Assembly: GCF_003461625.1 (NCBI RefSeq)
Contig: NZ_QTXL01000008.1
Coordinates: 1-64,000 of the forward strand
DNA: 64,000 nt
Direction: 5' to 3'
Source: Clostridium sp. AF15-31
Lineage (GTDB): Bacteria > Bacillota > Clostridia > Lachnospirales > Lachnospiraceae
Positions 7,590 to 20,112 of the stretch are shown in pieces. Each line of letters starts with the position of its first letter. Within the stretch, counting starts at the first letter, position 1. The notes beneath the pieces were generated by a model. That model ran no database searches and was not told the DNA's origin. It saw nothing but the letters and a program-made list of their open reading frames with translations. Made by a program: the position numbers and the translations under genes.

Positions 7590-10500
7590 ATGGAAAAAAA
7601 CAGAATTAGTCCTGTTCAATCTGGTAAAGGTATCCGAATGAGTTATTCCAGACAGAAAGATGTACTGGAGATGCCTAACTTTATCGAAGTTCAGAAAAAC
7701 TCATACCAGTGGTTCCTTACCGATGGTCTGAAGGAGGCATTTAAAGATATCTCTCCTATTACTGACTATACAGGACAGCTTAGTCTTGAGTTTGTAGATT
7801 TCCAGTTATGTAGAGATGATGTGAAGTACTCAATCGAAGAGTGCAAGGAAAGAGATGCAACATATGCTGCACCGCTTAAAGTAAAAGTAAGACTCCATGC
7901 AAATGACGCAAAGGAAATGTCAGAACATGAGATTTTCATGGGTGATCTTCCTCTTATGACCGAGACAGGTACATTTGTGATCAACGGTGCAGAGCGAGTT
8001 ATCGTAAGCCAGTTGGTGCGTTCACCTGGTATCTACTATGATATTGCACATGATAAGATTGGTAAGAAGCTGTACTCCTGTACAGTTATCCCAAACCGTG
8101 GTGCATGGTTGGAGTACGAAACAGATTCGAATGATGTTTTCTATGTTCGTGTAGATAGAACCAGAAAGGTGCCTATCACAGTACTTATCCGTTCACTGGG
8201 AATCGGAACAAATGCAGAGATTATCGATCTGTTTGGCGAAGAACCAAAGATTTTAGCAAGTATTGAAAAGGATCCTTCTGAGACATATCAGGATGGTCTT
8301 CTTGAGCTGTACAAAAAAATAAGACCGGGTGAGCCTCTTGCAGTAGAGAGTGCAGAGAACCTGATCAATGCAATGTTCTTTGATCCAAGACGTTATGATC
8401 TTGCAAAGGTTGGACGTTATAAGTTCAATAAGAAGCTGGCATTCCAGAACAGAATCACAGGTCAGATACTTGCAGAGGATGCGATCGATCCGGCAACCGG
8501 TGAAGTAATCGCAGAAGCAGGCACGACACTTACAAGAGCACAGGCAAAGGATATCCAGGATGCTGCTGTACCATATGTTATGATCCAGACAGAAGAACGT
8601 AACGTAAAGGTGCTTTCAAATATGGTAGTAGATCTGTCCAAGTATGTTGGATTTGATCCTGCTGAAGTAGGTATCCATGAGGGTGTATACTATCCTGTCC
8701 TTGAAACCCTTTTAAATGAATATTCAGACGAAGAAGAATTAAAGGCAGCTATCGCAAGAGATGCATCTGACCTTGTTCCAAAGCATATAACAAAAGAAGA
8801 CATTATCGCTTCAATTAACTACAACATTCACCTTGAATATGGTATTGGAACAAAGGATGATATCGATCACCTTGGTAACAGACGTATCCGTGCAGTCGGA
8901 GAACTTCTTCAGAATCAGTATAGAATCGGTCTTTCCAGACTGGAAAGAGTTGTAAGAGAGAGAATGACGACTCAGGACGTAGAGACGATCACTCCACAGT
9001 CTCTGATCAACATCAAGCCTGTAACAGCAGCAGTTAAGGAATTCTTCGGAAGTTCCCAGTTGTCACAGTTCATGGATCAGAACAACCCATTGTCTGAGCT
9101 GACTCATAAGAGAAGATTATCAGCCCTTGGTCCCGGTGGTCTGTCACGAGACAGAGCAGGATTCGAGGTTCGAGACGTACACTATACTCATTATGGTAGA
9201 ATGTGTCCTATCGAGACTCCTGAAGGTCCTAACATCGGTCTGATCAACTCTCTGGCTACTTATGCAAGAATCAATGAGTATGGTTTTGTAGAAGCACCAT
9301 ACAGAAAACTGGATAAATCAGATCCTGCAAACCCTGTAGTTACAGATGAGGTTATTTATCTGACTGCAGATGAAGAAGATAATTACAGAGTTGCACAGGC
9401 GAATGAACCTCTGGATGCAGATGGTCATTTCGTAAATAACAACGTATCAGGAAGATACAGAGAGGATACAACAGAGTTCCCGAAATCAAGAGTTGATCTG
9501 ATGGACGTTTCTCCTAAGATGGTATTCTCAGTTGCTACATCCATGATTCCTTTCCTTGAGAACGATGATGCAAACCGTGCTCTGATGGGATCAAACATGC
9601 AGCGTCAGGCAGTTCCGCTTATGCTTACCGAATCAGCCGTTGTAGGTACCGGTATGGAAGCAAAGGCAGCCGTTGACTCAGGTGTATGTATCGTTGCAAA
9701 GAGAGATGGTGTAGTTGAATATTCCACAAGTAAGGAAATCTGTATTAAGGCAGATGAAGATGGAACAAAGGATATCTACCACGTTATCAAGTTCGCACGA
9801 AGCAATCAGGGTAACTGTATGAACCAGAGACCTATCGTATTCAAGGGCGAGCATGTTAAGGCTGGAGAGGTTATCGCAGACGGACCATCTACTTCAGGTG
9901 GAGAGATCGCACTTGGAAAGAACCCTCTGATCGGTTTCATGACCTGGGAAGGTTACAACTACGAGGATGCTGTTCTTTTAAGTGAAAGACTTGTAAAAGA
10001 TGATGTATATACATCTATTCATATTGAGGAGTACGAATGCGAAGCAAGAGATACCAAGCTCGGACCGGAAGAGATCACAAGAGATCTTGCAGGATTGTCC
10101 AATGATGCATTAAAGGATCTGGATGAGAATGGTATTATCCGTATCGGTGCTGAGGTTCGTGCCGGAGATATCCTTGTCGGTAAGGTTACTCCTAAGGGAG
10201 AGACAGAGCTGACAGCAGAGGAAAGACTCCTTCGTGCCATCTTTGGTGAGAAGGCAAGAGAAGTAAGAGATACTTCCCTTAAGGTTCCTCATGGAGCATT
10301 TGGTGTCATCATGGATACCAAGATCTTCACAAGAGAAAACGGTGATGAACTTTCACCGGGTGTTAATAAATCAGTCAGAGTATACATTGCTCAGAAGAGA
10401 AAGATCCAGGTAGGAGATAAGATGGCCGGTCGTCATGGTAACAAGGGTGTAATTTCCCGTGTACTTCCGGTAGAAGATATGCCATTCCTTCCAAATGGTC

Positions 10501-11429
10501 GTCCGCTCGATATCGTGTTGAACCCACTGGGCGTTCCTTCACGTATGAATATCGGACAGGTTCTTGAAATCCATCTTGGTCTTGCTTCACAGGTTCTCGG
10601 ATTCAAGGTTTCAACTCCTGTGTTTGATGGTGCAGACGAGTTTGATATCATGGATACTCTTGAGATGGCGAATGATTATGCAAATACCGAGTGGGAAGAT
10701 TTCTATGAGAAATATAAAGACTCTGTTTCGGAAGAAGTAATGAATTACCTCTATGAGAACAGAGACCACAGAGAAGAATGGAAGGGCGTTCCGATCGACA
10801 GAACCGGTAAGGTACAGCTTCGTGATGGTAGAACCGGTGAAGAATTTGACAGCCCTGTAACAATCGGTTACATGCATTATCTTAAGCTCCACCATCTGGT
10901 TGATGATAAGATCCATGCACGTTCAACCGGTCCGTACTCATTAGTTACACAGCAGCCTCTGGGTGGTAAAGCTCAGTTTGGTGGACAGCGTTTCGGTGAG
11001 ATGGAAGTTTGGGCACTGGAAGCATACGGTGCATCATATACATTACAGGAAATCCTGACTGTTAAGTCGGATGATGTAATCGGACGTGTTAAGACGTATG
11101 AAGCGATCATTAAGGGTGAGAATATTCCTACACCTGGTATCCCTGAGTCATTCAAGGTACTGCTGAAGGAATTCCAGTCACTTGGTCTCGATGTCAGAGT
11201 TGTAAAAGACGATATGACAGAGGTTGATCTCGGTGAGACGATCGAAGCGTATGACGAGAATGTTAAGAGCATGATCGATGATGATAAACGGGAAGCTGAT
11301 GGACGTGAATTTGAAGAAGCGGGCTTCAGCGGAACAGATGAAAATGATGAGCTGACATCATTATCAGACGGAGAATATCTGGATGATTACAATGACGACT
11401 ATGATGGCAACTCGGATGATGAATTTTAG
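7590..11429 (+). CDS. rpoB: DNA-directed RNA polymerase subunit beta
   Basis: The protein has 1279 residues. The start at 7590 ([14 protein letters not shown]) is chosen because the family begins there and AAGGGG lies 11 bases upstream; the frame is open to 7446 but that part is not conserved. A GTG at 7584 is an alternative. The rifampicin region (about residues 487-520) reads [20 protein letters not shown] then [11 protein letters not shown], with wild-type Asp, His and Ser at the usual resistance positions. Later blocks such as [13 protein letters not shown] and the C-terminal [20 protein letters not shown] are intact. An acidic Asp-rich tail of about 60 residues ends the protein. rpoC follows after 17 bases. 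Confidence 0.97.
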   Translation: MEKNRISPVQSGKGIRMSYSRQKDVLEMPNFIEVQKNSYQWFLTDGLKEAFKDISPITDYTGQLSLEFVDFQLCRDDVKYSIEECKERDATYAAPLKVKVRLHANDAKEMSEHEIFMGDLPLMTETGTFVINGAERVIVSQLVRSPGIYYDIAHDKIGKKLYSCTVIPNRGAWLEYETDSNDVFYVRVDRTRKVPITVLIRSLGIGTNAEIIDLFGEEPKILASIEKDPSETYQDGLLELYKKIRPGEPLAVESAENLINAMFFDPRRYDLAKVGRYKFNKKLAFQNRITGQILAEDAIDPATGEVIAEAGTTLTRAQAKDIQDAAVPYVMIQTEERNVKVLSNMVVDLSKYVGFDPAEVGIHEGVYYPVLETLLNEYSDEEELKAAIARDASDLVPKHITKEDIIASINYNIHLEYGIGTKDDIDHLGNRRIRAVGELLQNQYRIGLSRLERVVRERMTTQDVETITPQSLINIKPVTAAVKEFFGSSQLSQFMDQNNPLSELTHKRRLSALGPGGLSRDRAGFEVRDVHYTHYGRMCPIETPEGPNIGLINSLATYARINEYGFVEAPYRKLDKSDPANPVVTDEVIYLTADEEDNYRVAQANEPLDADGHFVNNNVSGRYREDTTEFPKSRVDLMDVSPKMVFSVATSMIPFLENDDANRALMGSNMQRQAVPLMLTESAVVGTGMEAKAAVDSGVCIVAKRDGVVEYSTSKEICIKADEDGTKDIYHVIKFARSNQGNCMNQRPIVFKGEHVKAGEVIADGPSTSGGEIALGKNPLIGFMTWEGYNYEDAVLLSERLVKDDVYTSIHIEEYECEARDTKLGPEEITRDLAGLSNDALKDLDENGIIRIGAEVRAGDILVGKVTPKGETELTAEERLLRAIFGEKAREVRDTSLKVPHGAFGVIMDTKIFTRENGDELSPGVNKSVRVYIAQKRKIQVGDKMAGRHGNKGVISRVLPVEDMPFLPNGRPLDIVLNPLGVPSRMNIGQVLEIHLGLASQVLGFKVSTPVFDGADEFDIMDTLEMANDYANTEWEDFYEKYKDSVSEEVMNYLYENRDHREEWKGVPIDRTGKVQLRDGRTGEEFDSPVTIGYMHYLKLHHLVDDKIHARSTGPYSLVTQQPLGGKAQFGGQRFGEMEVWALEAYGASYTLQEILTVKSDDVIGRVKTYEAIIKGENIPTPGIPESFKVLLKEFQSLGLDVRVVKDDMTEVDLGETIEAYDENVKSMIDDDKREADGREFEEAGFSGTDENDELTSLSDGEYLDDYNDDYDGNSDDEF

Positions 11430-11446
11430 AAAGGAGATTTTGTAAG

Positions 11447-14400
11447 ATGCCAGAATTTAACATGGAAACTCCAGAACAGGAACAGGCTTTAAGCTTTGAC
11501 GCAATTAGAATCGGACTTGCATCTCCTGAAAAAATCAGAGAATGGTCACATGGTGAGGTTAAGAAACCTGAGACTATCAACTACAGAACATTAAAACCGG
11601 AAAAAGACGGTTTGTTCTGTGAGAGAATATTTGGACCTAGCAAGGACTGGGAATGTCATTGTGGTAAATACAAGAAGATCAGATATAAAGGTATTATCTG
11701 TGATCGATGTGGTGTAGAGGTTACAAAGGCCAGCGTTCGTAGAGAGCGTATGGGTCATATCGAGCTTGCAGCACCGGTATCCCATATCTGGTATTTCAAA
11801 GGTATTCCTAGCCGTATGGGACTGATCCTTGATATTTCTCCAAGAGTACTTGAAAAGGTATTATACTTTGCATCTTATATTGTTCTTGATCCAAAGGACA
11901 CACCGCTTACTTATAAGCAGGTTCTGACAGAGCAGGAATACAGAAAGGCTGAAGAGGACTTCGGATACGGCTCCTTCCGTGCAGGAATGGGCGCTGAGTC
12001 CATTCAGGAGCTCTTAAGAGCAATCGATCTGGATAAAGAAAGCGAAGAATTAAAGGCTGAGCTTAAGAATTCAAGCGGACAGAAGAGAGCCAGAATCATC
12101 AAGAGACTGGAAGTTGTTGAAGCATTCCGTAATTCTGAGAATAAGCCGGAGTGGATGATCATGGATGTTATTCCGGTTATCCCACCGGATATCAGACCTA
12201 TGGTTCAGTTGGATGGCGGCAGATTTGCTACATCTGACCTGAATGACTTATATAGAAGAATTATCAACAGAAATAACCGCTTAAGAAGACTTCTTGATCT
12301 GAACGCTCCTGACATCATTGTCAGAAACGAGAAGAGAATGCTTCAGGAAGCTGTTGATGCGTTAATTGATAATGGTAGAAGAGGCCGTCCTGTAACAGGT
12401 CCGGGTAACAGAGCATTAAAGTCTCTGTCCGATATGTTAAAGGGTAAGCAGGGACGTTTCCGTCAGAACCTTCTTGGTAAGCGTGTTGACTATTCAGGAC
12501 GTTCCGTTATCGTAGTAGGACCGGAACTTAAGATCTATCAGTGTGGTCTTCCAAAGGAAATGGCAATTGAATTATTCAAGCCATTTGTTATGAAAGAACT
12601 GACAGCCAGCGGCAGAGCAAATAACATTAAAGCTGCTAAGAAGATGGTAGAAAAGCTTGAGCCGGAAGTTTGGGATGTACTGGAAGATGTAATCAAAGAG
12701 CATCCGGTTATGTTAAACCGTGCTCCTACACTTCACAGACTGGGTATCCAGGCATTTGAGCCTATCCTTGTAGAAGGTAAGGCAATCAAGCTTCATCCAC
12801 TGGTATGTACAGCGTTCAACGCCGATTTCGATGGTGACCAGATGGCTGTTCACCTTCCACTTACAGTTGAGGCACAGGCAGAATGTAGATTCCTGCTCCT
12901 GTCCCCGAATAACCTTCTGAAGCCTTCAGATGGTGCTCCGGTTGCCGTTCCTTCACAGGATATGGTCCTTGGTATCTACTATCTGACAATGGAGAAGGAT
13001 GGCGATATCGGAGAAGGCAAGTTCTTTAAGTCAAAGAACGAAGCACTGCTTGCATATGAGAATAAGGAGATCACTCTCCATTCTAAGATAAAAGTAAGAA
13101 GAACTGTTACAACAGAAGACGGAACAGAGGTTACAGGTATCATCGATACTACACTCGGTCGTTTGCTGTTCAACGAGATCATTCCTCAGGATCTTGGATA
13201 TGTTGACAGAACAAATCCTGATAATATCCTGAAACTTGAGATTGATTTCCATGTTGGTAAGAAACAGTTAAAGCCGATCCTTGACAAATGTATCAATACA
13301 CATGGCGCAACCAAGACTGCTGAGGTTCTGGATGACGTAAAGGCAATCGGTTACAAGTATTCAACCAGAGGTGCTATTTCAGTATCTATTTCAGATATGA
13401 AGGTGCCGGACGAGAAGAAGCAGATTCTTGCAGATGCTCAGACTCAGGTTGACAAGATCACAAAGATGTTCAGACGTGGTCTTATGACAGAGGAGGAGAG
13501 ATACCTCGCTGTTGTTAAGGTTTGGGAAGAAGCCGATAAGGTTCTGACAAAAGCCCTTCTGGACGGACTTGATAAATATAACAACATCTTCATGATGGCA
13601 GATTCCGGTGCCCGTGGATCTAACCAGCAGATCAAACAGCTGGCTGGTATGCGTGGTCTGATGGCAGATACAACCGGACGTACGATTGAACTTCCGATCA
13701 AGTCGAACTTCCGTGAAGGTCTTGACGTTCTGGAGTACTTCATTTCGGCACATGGTGCTCGTAAGGGTCTGTCCGATACAGCGCTTCGTACAGCCGATTC
13801 AGGATACCTGACCAGACGTTTGGTTGACGTATCACAGGATCTGATCATTCGTGAGACAGATTGTTGTGCAGGAAAAGCAATTCCTGGTATGGAAGTAGAA
13901 GCTTTCATGGAGGGAAAAGAAGTAATCGAATCCTTCCAGGAGAGAATTACAGGCCGTTACCTTGCAGAATCTGTATACGATAAAGATGGTAACCTTTTAG
14001 TTAAGGCAAACCACATGGTATCACCAAAGAGAGCTGCTCTGATCGTAAATCAGGGTGTAGATTCAAACGGTGTTCCGTTCCTTGATCCGGATACAGGTGT
14101 TACAAGACAGGATGCAAAGCTTAAGATCAGAACGATCCTGACATGTAAGTCACACCTTGGTGTATGTGCAAAATGTTACGGTGCCAACATGGCAACCGGA
14201 CAGCCGGTACAGGTTGGTGAAGCTGCCGGAATCATCGCAGCTCAGTCAATCGGTGAGCCTGGTACACAGCTTACCATGAGAACATTCCATACTGGTGGTG
14301 TTGCCGGTGATGATATTACACAGGGTCTTCCTAGAGTAGAAGAGTTGTTCGAAGCAAGAAAACCAAAGGGACTTGCGATCATCGCAGAGTTTGGCGGTAA

Positions 14401-15205
14401 GGTTCAGCTTCGTGATAATAAGAAGAAGAGAGAAGTCGTTATCACAAATGACGAGACAGGTGAATCAAAGGCATACTTAATTCCTTATGGTTCCCGTATC
14501 AAGGTTCTGGACGATCAGGTTCTGGAAGCCGGTGATGAATTAACAGAAGGTTCTGTTAATCCACATGATATCTTAAAGATCAAAGGTATCCGTGCAGTTC
14601 AGGATTACATGCTTCGTGAAGTACAGCGAGTATACAGACTTCAGGGTGTTGATATCAATGATAAGCATATCGAGATCATTGTTCGTCAGATGTTAAAGAA
14701 GATCAGGATCGAGGATAACGGAGATTCATCCTACCTTCCGGGAACACTGGTTGACGTTCTTGATTTTGAAGATACAAATGAGCAGCTCATCGCAGAAGGC
14801 AAACAGCCGGCAGAAGGCTCACAGGTAATGCTTGGTATTACAAAGGCATCACTTGCTACAGATTCCTTCATGTCAGCAGCGTCCTTCCAGGAGACAACAA
14901 AGGTTCTTACAGATGCAGCTATTAAGAGTAAGGTAGATCCGCTTAATGGTCTGAAAGAGAACGTTATTATCGGTAAGCTGATCCCAGCAGGTACAGGTAT
15001 GAAGCGTTATCGTTCTGTAAAGCTTGATACAGAGATGGATGAGATCAACTTCTTTGATGATGATGAAGAGATCGACTTCGGAGATGATCTGGAAAGCACA
15101 GAGTTAGAAGATGCAGTTGATACCGATGCAGATGCAGAGGATGAGGCGGAAGAAAATGCTTCAGACTTGGAATCTGTAGAGGCAGAGACATCTGATAACG
15201 AATAA
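11447..15205 (+). CDS. rpoC: DNA-directed RNA polymerase subunit beta'
   Basis: The protein has 1252 residues and starts after AAAGGAG. The N-terminal zinc site ([20 protein letters not shown], about residues 70-89) and the catalytic magnesium loop [12 protein letters not shown] (about 456-467) are intact. The bridge-helix/trigger-loop region ([19 protein letters not shown], about 935-955) is present. The C-terminus has a highly acidic tail (about residues 1200-1252), as in RpoB here. Co-transcribed with rpoB. No L7Ae-like gene lies between rpoC and rpsL, unlike Bacillus; a fresh promoter is found instead. Confidence 0.97.
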   Translation: MPEFNMETPEQEQALSFDAIRIGLASPEKIREWSHGEVKKPETINYRTLKPEKDGLFCERIFGPSKDWECHCGKYKKIRYKGIICDRCGVEVTKASVRRERMGHIELAAPVSHIWYFKGIPSRMGLILDISPRVLEKVLYFASYIVLDPKDTPLTYKQVLTEQEYRKAEEDFGYGSFRAGMGAESIQELLRAIDLDKESEELKAELKNSSGQKRARIIKRLEVVEAFRNSENKPEWMIMDVIPVIPPDIRPMVQLDGGRFATSDLNDLYRRIINRNNRLRRLLDLNAPDIIVRNEKRMLQEAVDALIDNGRRGRPVTGPGNRALKSLSDMLKGKQGRFRQNLLGKRVDYSGRSVIVVGPELKIYQCGLPKEMAIELFKPFVMKELTASGRANNIKAAKKMVEKLEPEVWDVLEDVIKEHPVMLNRAPTLHRLGIQAFEPILVEGKAIKLHPLVCTAFNADFDGDQMAVHLPLTVEAQAECRFLLLSPNNLLKPSDGAPVAVPSQDMVLGIYYLTMEKDGDIGEGKFFKSKNEALLAYENKEITLHSKIKVRRTVTTEDGTEVTGIIDTTLGRLLFNEIIPQDLGYVDRTNPDNILKLEIDFHVGKKQLKPILDKCINTHGATKTAEVLDDVKAIGYKYSTRGAISVSISDMKVPDEKKQILADAQTQVDKITKMFRRGLMTEEERYLAVVKVWEEADKVLTKALLDGLDKYNNIFMMADSGARGSNQQIKQLAGMRGLMADTTGRTIELPIKSNFREGLDVLEYFISAHGARKGLSDTALRTADSGYLTRRLVDVSQDLIIRETDCCAGKAIPGMEVEAFMEGKEVIESFQERITGRYLAESVYDKDGNLLVKANHMVSPKRAALIVNQGVDSNGVPFLDPDTGVTRQDAKLKIRTILTCKSHLGVCAKCYGANMATGQPVQVGEAAGIIAAQSIGEPGTQLTMRTFHTGGVAGDDITQGLPRVEELFEARKPKGLAIIAEFGGKVQLRDNKKKREVVITNDETGESKAYLIPYGSRIKVLDDQVLEAGDELTEGSVNPHDILKIKGIRAVQDYMLREVQRVYRLQGVDINDKHIEIIVRQMLKKIRIEDNGDSSYLPGTLVDVLDFEDTNEQLIAEGKQPAEGSQVMLGITKASLATDSFMSAASFQETTKVLTDAAIKSKVDPLNGLKENVIIGKLIPAGTGMKRYRSVKLDTEMDEINFFDDDEEIDFGDDLESTELEDAVDTDADAEDEAEENASDLESVEAETSDNE

Positions 15206-15222
15206 ATAAATTTGAAAAGTGC

Positions 15223-15251
15223 TTGACACGAATAATTTCAATATATATAAT
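15223..15251 (+). promoter_or_regulatory. strong promoter of the rpsL-rpsG-fusA unit
   Basis: Consensus TTGACA (15223-15228) and TATAAT (15246-15251) with a 17-base spacer, 18 bases after the rpoC stop. Confidence 0.88.
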
Positions 15252-15254
15252 GGT

Positions 15255-15290
15255 AAGGCATGCGTGAGAACGTATGCCTTATATTATTTT
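15255..15290 (+). promoter_or_regulatory. hairpin at the 5' end of the rpsL transcript, terminator-like
   Basis: AAGGCATGCG (15255-15264) pairs with CGTATGCCTT (15271-15280) around TGAGAA; T-rich sequence follows. The hairpin would form within the first transcribed bases, 4 bases after the -10 box. It may be an attenuator or a 5' stabilising structure. Confidence 0.6.
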
Positions 15291-15316
15291 TTATTTTGAA
15301 AGTAGGAGGTGAAAAC

Positions 15317-15739
15317 ATGCCAACATTTAACCAGTTAGTTAGAAAGGGAAGACAGACAGTAGAGAAGAAGTCAACTGCACCAGCTCTTCAGAGAAGTTTC
15401 AACTCATTAAAGAAGAAGCCAACTGAGACAAGCTCTCCACAGAAGAGAGGAGTTTGTACAGCAGTTAAGACAGCTACTCCTAAGAAGCCTAACTCAGCTC
15501 TGAGAAAGATCGCCAGAGTTCGTTTATCAAACGGTATCGAAGTTACAAGTTATATTCCAGGTGAAGGTCACAACCTTCAGGAGCATAGCGTAGTTCTTAT
15601 CCGTGGTGGTAGAGTAAAGGACTTACCTGGTACAAGATACCATATCATCAGAGGTACTCTTGATACAGCAGGTGTTGCAAAGAGACGTCAGGCTCGTTCT
15701 AAGTACGGTGCTAAGCGTCCAAAAGATGCTAAGAAGTAA
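15317..15739 (+). CDS. rpsL: 30S ribosomal protein S12
   Basis: The protein has 140 residues and starts [13 protein letters not shown] after AGGAGGTG. The decoding-centre loops are standard: [17 protein letters not shown] and [14 protein letters not shown], with wild-type Lys at the two streptomycin-resistance positions. First gene of the str operon; rpsG follows after 188 bases that appear to contain a structured leader. Confidence 0.97.
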   Translation: MPTFNQLVRKGRQTVEKKSTAPALQRSFNSLKKKPTETSSPQKRGVCTAVKTATPKKPNSALRKIARVRLSNGIEVTSYIPGEGHNLQEHSVVLIRGGRVKDLPGTRYHIIRGTLDTAGVAKRRQARSKYGAKRPKDAKK

Positions 15740-15767
15740 TTAAAACCGTATTATTGGAAACATTCCA

Positions 15768-15890
15768 AAAAAATGTGCTGGTTAGGCCATGTTTTTGCTA
15801 TGAGATAAGGTGTTGATGCATAAAATGCAGAAAACATCAGATAGATAGAAGAGATGGAAGTAACAGCACGAACACATTTTATAATGTGAG
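15768..15890 (+). promoter_or_regulatory. candidate structured regulatory RNA ahead of rpsG
   Basis: The rpsL-rpsG gap holds mutually exclusive pairings. AAATGTG (15771-15777) can pair with CACATTT (15873-15879), while GTGCTGGTT (15775-15783) can pair with AACAGCAC (15862-15869). CACATT (15873-15878) can also fold locally with AATGTG (15883-15888) over TTAT. The rpsG ribosome site starts at 15914. Known precedent: S7 represses the str operon in E. coli through the rpsL-rpsG gap, though with another structure. Confidence 0.45.
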
Positions 15891-15927
15891 TACCGAAGAA
15901 TTAATAAATATTAAGGAGGGAAGAACC

Positions 15928-16398
15928 GTGCCACGTAAAGGACATATCGCAAAGAGAGACGTATTAGCGGATCCAATTTACAATAACAAGGTGGTTACCA
16001 AGCTTATCAACAACGTAATGTTAGATGGTAAGAAGGGTGTTGCCCAGAAGATTGTTTACGGTGCATTCGACCGTATCGCAACTGAAACTGGTAAGGACGC
16101 TATCGAGGTATTTGAAGAGGCTATGAACAATATCATGCCATTACTCGAGGTTAAGGCAAGACGTATCGGTGGTGCAACATATCAGGTACCTATCGATGTA
16201 AGACCAGATAGAAGACAGGCTCTTGGACTTCGTTGGTTGACAACATTTTCACGTGCTAGAAGTGAAAAGACCATGGAAGAAAGACTTGCAAGAGAGATCA
16301 TGGATGCAGCTAATAACACAGGTGCATCTGTAAAGAGAAAAGAAGATATGCACAAGATGGCAGAAGCAAACAAGGCGTTTGCTCACTACAGATTCTAA
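15928..16398 (+). CDS. rpsG: 30S ribosomal protein S7
   Basis: The protein has 156 residues, exactly the family length, with a GTG start at 15928 eight bases after AAGGAGGG. The frame is open further upstream but that part is not S7. It binds the 3' major domain of 16S rRNA and nucleates head assembly. The sequence [19 protein letters not shown] and the conserved [10 protein letters not shown] block are clear. fusA follows after 39 bases. Confidence 0.97.
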   Translation: MPRKGHIAKRDVLADPIYNNKVVTKLINNVMLDGKKGVAQKIVYGAFDRIATETGKDAIEVFEEAMNNIMPLLEVKARRIGGATYQVPIDVRPDRRQALGLRWLTTFSRARSEKTMEERLAREIMDAANNTGASVKRKEDMHKMAEANKAFAHYRF

Positions 16399-16437
16399 TC
16401 TGTGCCGTCTACAGAATAATAAAAGGAGGACAATCCG

Positions 16438-18555
16438 TTGGCTGGAAGAGAATATCCATTGGACAGAACAAGAAACATTGGTATTATGGCTCATATCGAT
16501 GCTGGTAAGACAACTCTTACAGAGAGAATCTTATACTATACCGGTGTTAACTATAAAATCGGTGATACTCATGATGGTACAGCTACTATGGACTGGATGG
16601 AGCAGGAGCAGGAAAGAGGTATTACAATCACTTCCGCTGCTACAACCTGTCACTGGACATTAGAGGATCATCACAAACCAAAGGCTGGTGCTTTAGAGCA
16701 CAGAATCAACATCATTGATACTCCAGGTCACGTAGACTTTACTGTAGAAGTAGAGCGTTCACTTCGTGTACTTGATGGCGCCGTTGGTGTATTCGATGCA
16801 AAGGCTGGTGTAGAGCCTCAGTCAGAAAACGTATGGCGTCAGGCTGACACATACAACGTTCCACGTATGGCATTCATCAATAAGATGGATAAAATGGGTG
16901 CTGACTTTTTCTACTCAGTTCAGACAATTATTGATCGTCTGGGCAAGAATGCAATTCCAGTTCAGATTCCTATCGGTAAAGAATCCGATTTCATCGGTCT
17001 GATCGACTTATTTGAGATGGATGCATACTATTATAAAGATGATAAGGGTGAAGACATCGAGATCACAACGATCCCTGATGACTTAAAAGAGCTTGCTGAC
17101 AAATGGCATGAGAACCTTGTAGAGAAGATCTGCGAGTTAGATGATGACTTAATGATGATGTACCTTGAGGGTGAAGAGCCTTCAATCGACGAAATGAAGA
17201 AAGTTCTTCGTAGAGCAACTATTGCTTGTGAAGCAGTTCCGGTATTCCTTGGTTCCGCATACAAGAATAAGGGTGTTCAGAAGATGCTTGATGGTGTCAT
17301 CGAGTACATGCCAGCTCCTACAGATATCCCTGATATCACAGGTGTAGATCCTGAAGGAAATGAAGTTGTTCGTCATTCATCAGATGAGGAGCCATTCTCA
17401 GCTCTCGCATTCAAGATCATGACAGACCCATTCGTTGGTAAGTTAGCATTCTTCAGAGTATATTCAGGTACATTGAACTCAGGTTCATATGTATTAAATG
17501 CAACAAAAGACAAGAAAGAGCGTGTAGGACGTATCGTACAGATGCATGCGAATGCTCGTAAGGAAATTGATAAGGTTTACGCTGGTGATATCGCAGCTGC
17601 TGTTGGTTTCAAAGTAACAACAACTGGTGATACAATCTGTGATGAGCAGCATCCGGTTATCCTTGAGTCAATGGAATTCCCAGAGCCAGTTATCGAGCTT
17701 GCTATCGAGCCTAAGACAAAGAATGATCAGGGTAAGATGGGCGAGGCTCTTGCAAAGCTTGCTGAAGAAGATCCTACATTCAGAGCACATACAGATAAAG
17801 AAACAGGACAGACAATCATCGCTGGTATGGGTGAGCTTCACCTTGAGGTTATTGTTGACCGTCTGCTTCGTGAGTTCAAGGTTGAGGCAAACGTAGGTGC
17901 ACCTCAGGTTGCTTACAAAGAGACATTTACCAAGGCTGTTGACGTTGATAGCAAGTATGCTAAGCAGTCAGGTGGTCGTGGTCAGTATGGTCACTGTAAA
18001 GTTAAGTTCGAACCAATGGATCCAAACGGCGAAGAGACATTCAAGTTCGAATCCACAGTTGTTGGTGGTGCTATTCCTAAGGAATATATCCCAGCAGTTG
18101 GTGAAGGTATCGAGGAAGCTGCTAAGGCTGGTATTCTTGGTGGATATCCGGTACTTGGTGTTCATGCAAATGTATACGATGGTTCATACCATGAAGTCGA
18201 TTCGTCAGAAATGGCATTCCACATCGCTGGTTCTATGGCGTTCAAGGATGCTATGGCTAAGGCAAACCCAGTTCTTCTGGAGCCTATCATGAAGGTTGAA
18301 GTTACAATGCCTGAGGAATACTTAGGTGATGTAATCGGAAGCTTAAATGCTAAGAGAGGCCAGATCGAAGGTATGGATGATATCGGCGGTGGTAAGATCG
18401 TCAGAGCATTCGTTCCACTTGCAGAGATGTTCGGTTACTCAACAGAGCTTCGTTCATCTACACAGGGACGTGGTAACTACTCAATGTTCTTTGAGAGATA
18501 CGCTCAGTGTCCAAAGAGTGTTCAGGAGAAGGTTATCGCTGAAAAGTCAAAATAA
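16438..18555 (+). CDS. fusA: translation elongation factor G
   Basis: The protein has 705 residues with a TTG start at 16438, seven bases after AAAAGGAGGA. G motifs are intact: AHIDAGKTT (G1, about residues 17-25), [15 protein letters not shown] (G3) and [10 protein letters not shown] (G4). Domain IV carries the [15 protein letters not shown] block. It drives translocation by GTP hydrolysis on the ribosome. A hairpin (18571-18594, GAAAGGCA / TGCCTTTC) without a clear T-run follows, and tuf has its own promoters, so tuf can be uncoupled from the str operon. Confidence 0.97.
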   Translation: MAGREYPLDRTRNIGIMAHIDAGKTTLTERILYYTGVNYKIGDTHDGTATMDWMEQEQERGITITSAATTCHWTLEDHHKPKAGALEHRINIIDTPGHVDFTVEVERSLRVLDGAVGVFDAKAGVEPQSENVWRQADTYNVPRMAFINKMDKMGADFFYSVQTIIDRLGKNAIPVQIPIGKESDFIGLIDLFEMDAYYYKDDKGEDIEITTIPDDLKELADKWHENLVEKICELDDDLMMMYLEGEEPSIDEMKKVLRRATIACEAVPVFLGSAYKNKGVQKMLDGVIEYMPAPTDIPDITGVDPEGNEVVRHSSDEEPFSALAFKIMTDPFVGKLAFFRVYSGTLNSGSYVLNATKDKKERVGRIVQMHANARKEIDKVYAGDIAAAVGFKVTTTGDTICDEQHPVILESMEFPEPVIELAIEPKTKNDQGKMGEALAKLAEEDPTFRAHTDKETGQTIIAGMGELHLEVIVDRLLREFKVEANVGAPQVAYKETFTKAVDVDSKYAKQSGGRGQYGHCKVKFEPMDPNGEETFKFESTVVGGAIPKEYIPAVGEGIEEAAKAGILGGYPVLGVHANVYDGSYHEVDSSEMAFHIAGSMAFKDAMAKANPVLLEPIMKVEVTMPEEYLGDVIGSLNAKRGQIEGMDDIGGGKIVRAFVPLAEMFGYSTELRSSTQGRGNYSMFFERYAQCPKSVQEKVIAEKSK

Positions 18556-18636
18556 TAGTTTGACAACTCAGAAAGGCATTTTGCCGTGCCTTTCGACTTA
18601 AAAGAGTAAAATAAATCATATCAGCAGGTAAAAAGG

Positions 18637-18708
18637 TTGAAAATCCTTGTGCCTGCTGGTATAAAGAGATAAAAAAAGGTTGAAAATCTTTTATATATTC
18701 TATATAAT
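18637..18708 (+). promoter_or_regulatory. two tandem tuf promoters
   Basis: P1: TTGAAA 18637-18642, TATAAA 18660-18665. P2: TTGAAA 18680-18685, TATAAT 18703-18708. Both have 17-base spacers, and the block AAAGGTTGAAAATC is repeated 43 bases apart, so the pair looks like a promoter duplication. CAGCAGG and CCTGCTG flanking the P1 spacer could fold. Confidence 0.75.
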
Positions 18709-18764
18709 GAGTTTTAGCCAAGCATAGCCCTTAGGGGTACGAAATTTAAGGAGGATATTAAAAA

Positions 18765-19952
18765 ATGGCAAAGGAAAAGTTTAATAGAAGTAAGCCACAT
18801 TGTAACATTGGTACAATCGGTCACGTTGACCATGGTAAAACAACATTAACAGCAGCTATCACAAAAGTTCTTTCAGAGAGAGTAGCTGGTAACGCAGCTG
18901 TTGATTTCGCTAACATTGATAAGGCTCCAGAAGAGAGAGAAAGAGGTATCACTATCTCTACAGCTCACGTTGAGTACGAGACAGAGAAGAGACATTACGC
19001 TCACGTTGACTGTCCGGGACATGCTGACTACGTTAAGAACATGATCACTGGTGCAGCTCAGATGGATGGTGCTATCCTTGTTGTTGCTGCTACTGATGGT
19101 GTTATGGCTCAGACAAAGGAGCATATCTTACTTTCACGTCAGGTTGGTGTACCTTACATCGTTGTATTCTTAAATAAGTGCGATATGGTTGATGATGACG
19201 AGCTTATCGAACTTGTAGAGATGGAAGTTACAGAACAGCTTGAAGAGTACGGATTCAATGATTGCCCAATCGTTAAGGGTTCAGCTCTTAAGGCTCTTGA
19301 AGATCCAATGGGACCTTGGGGAGATAAGATCATGGAACTTATGGATACAATAGATTCATACATTCCAGATCCTCAGAGAGATACAGATAAGCCATTCATC
19401 ATGCCTGTAGAGGACGTATTCACAATCACAGGTCGTGGTACAGTTGCTACCGGTAGAGTAGAAGCTGGTGTTATCCACTTAAATGATGAAGTTGAAATCG
19501 TTGGTATTAAGCCAGAAATCCAGAAGACAACTGTAACAGGTATCGAGATGTTCAGAAAGCTCCTTGATGAAGGACAGGCTGGTGATAACATCGGTGCTCT
19601 TCTTCGTGGTATCAAGAGAGAAGATATCGTAAGAGGTCAGGTTCTTTGCAAGCCAGGTTCAATCACATGTCATACAAAGTTCACAGCTCAGGTTTACGTT
19701 CTTACTAAGGACGAGGGTGGTCGTCATACACCATTCTTCAACAACTACCGTCCACAGTTCTACTTCAGAACAACTGACGTAACAGGTGTTTGTAACCTTC
19801 CAGCAGGTACAGAGATGTGCATGCCTGGTGATAACGTAGAAATGACAATCGAACTGATTCACCCAATCGCTATGAGCCAGGGTCTTACTTTCGCTATTCG
19901 TGAAGGCGGACGTACAGTAGGATCAGGACGTGTTGCTACAATTATCGAGTAA
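18765..19952 (+). CDS. tuf: translation elongation factor Tu
   Basis: The protein has 395 residues, complete, starting [14 protein letters not shown] after AAGGAGG. G motifs: [21 protein letters not shown] and [10 protein letters not shown]. It delivers aminoacyl-tRNA to the ribosome. Its last 18 codons ([17 protein letters not shown] plus stop) are the attachment site of at least three inserts downstream; the current 3' end may therefore derive from an insert while keeping the protein unchanged. Normally S10-operon or other housekeeping genes would follow; here 17 kb of AT-rich DNA does. Confidence 0.97.
   Translation: MAKEKFNRSKPHCNIGTIGHVDHGKTTLTAAITKVLSERVAGNAAVDFANIDKAPEERERGITISTAHVEYETEKRHYAHVDCPGHADYVKNMITGAAQMDGAILVVAATDGVMAQTKEHILLSRQVGVPYIVVFLNKCDMVDDDELIELVEMEVTEQLEEYGFNDCPIVKGSALKALEDPMGPWGDKIMELMDTIDSYIPDPQRDTDKPFIMPVEDVFTITGRGTVATGRVEAGVIHLNDEVEIVGIKPEIQKTTVTGIEMFRKLLDEGQAGDNIGALLRGIKREDIVRGQVLCKPGSITCHTKFTAQVYVLTKDEGGRHTPFFNNYRPQFYFRTTDVTGVCNLPAGTEMCMPGDNVEMTIELIHPIAMSQGLTFAIREGGRTVGSGRVATIIE
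19899..19952 (+). repeat. attachment-site copy A (3' end of intact tuf)
   Basis: This 54-base segment encodes [17 protein letters not shown] and stop. It uses the codon set GGC GGA CGT ... GGA TCA GGA CGT, and differs from copy D (36865-36918) at a single base (GAA against GAG). It differs from copies B and C at several synonymous positions. Confidence 0.85.
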
Positions 19953-19985
19953 CTAACGCGTTAGCTTTGAGCTAAGTGCAATAAA

Positions 19986-20040
19986 TACAAGAGAAAGCAG
20001 TCCGTCGTGCTTGCACGACAAGGGCTGCTTTTTCTTGTAT
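19986..20040 (+). terminator. strong, probably bidirectional terminator after tuf
   Basis: A stem of about 19 bp (ATACAAGAGAAAGCAGTCC against GGGCTGCTTTTTCTTGTAT) encloses an inner hairpin GTCGTGC-TTGC-ACGAC region. T-runs are present in both reading directions. Confidence 0.85.
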
Positions 20041-20112
20041 TTACAGGCATTCAGCAAATGCTGTGATGAGCTCGTGCGAAGCACGGGCGAAATGCACTTA
20101 GCGAAAAATCAA

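Noticed and set aside
13391-13908. Antisense frames of 120-154 codons inside rpoC
   Set aside because: Antisense shadows of a conserved gene; composition is atypical and no start signals are seen.
8000-15739. Rifampicin or streptomycin resistance mutations in rpoB or rpsL
   Set aside because: Key residues in the RpoB rifampicin region and the two S12 Lys positions are wild type.
17627-18292. Long + strand frames inside fusA
   Set aside because: They are Ser/Leu/Arg-rich out-of-frame reads of the strongly coding fusA gene, without ribosome sites.
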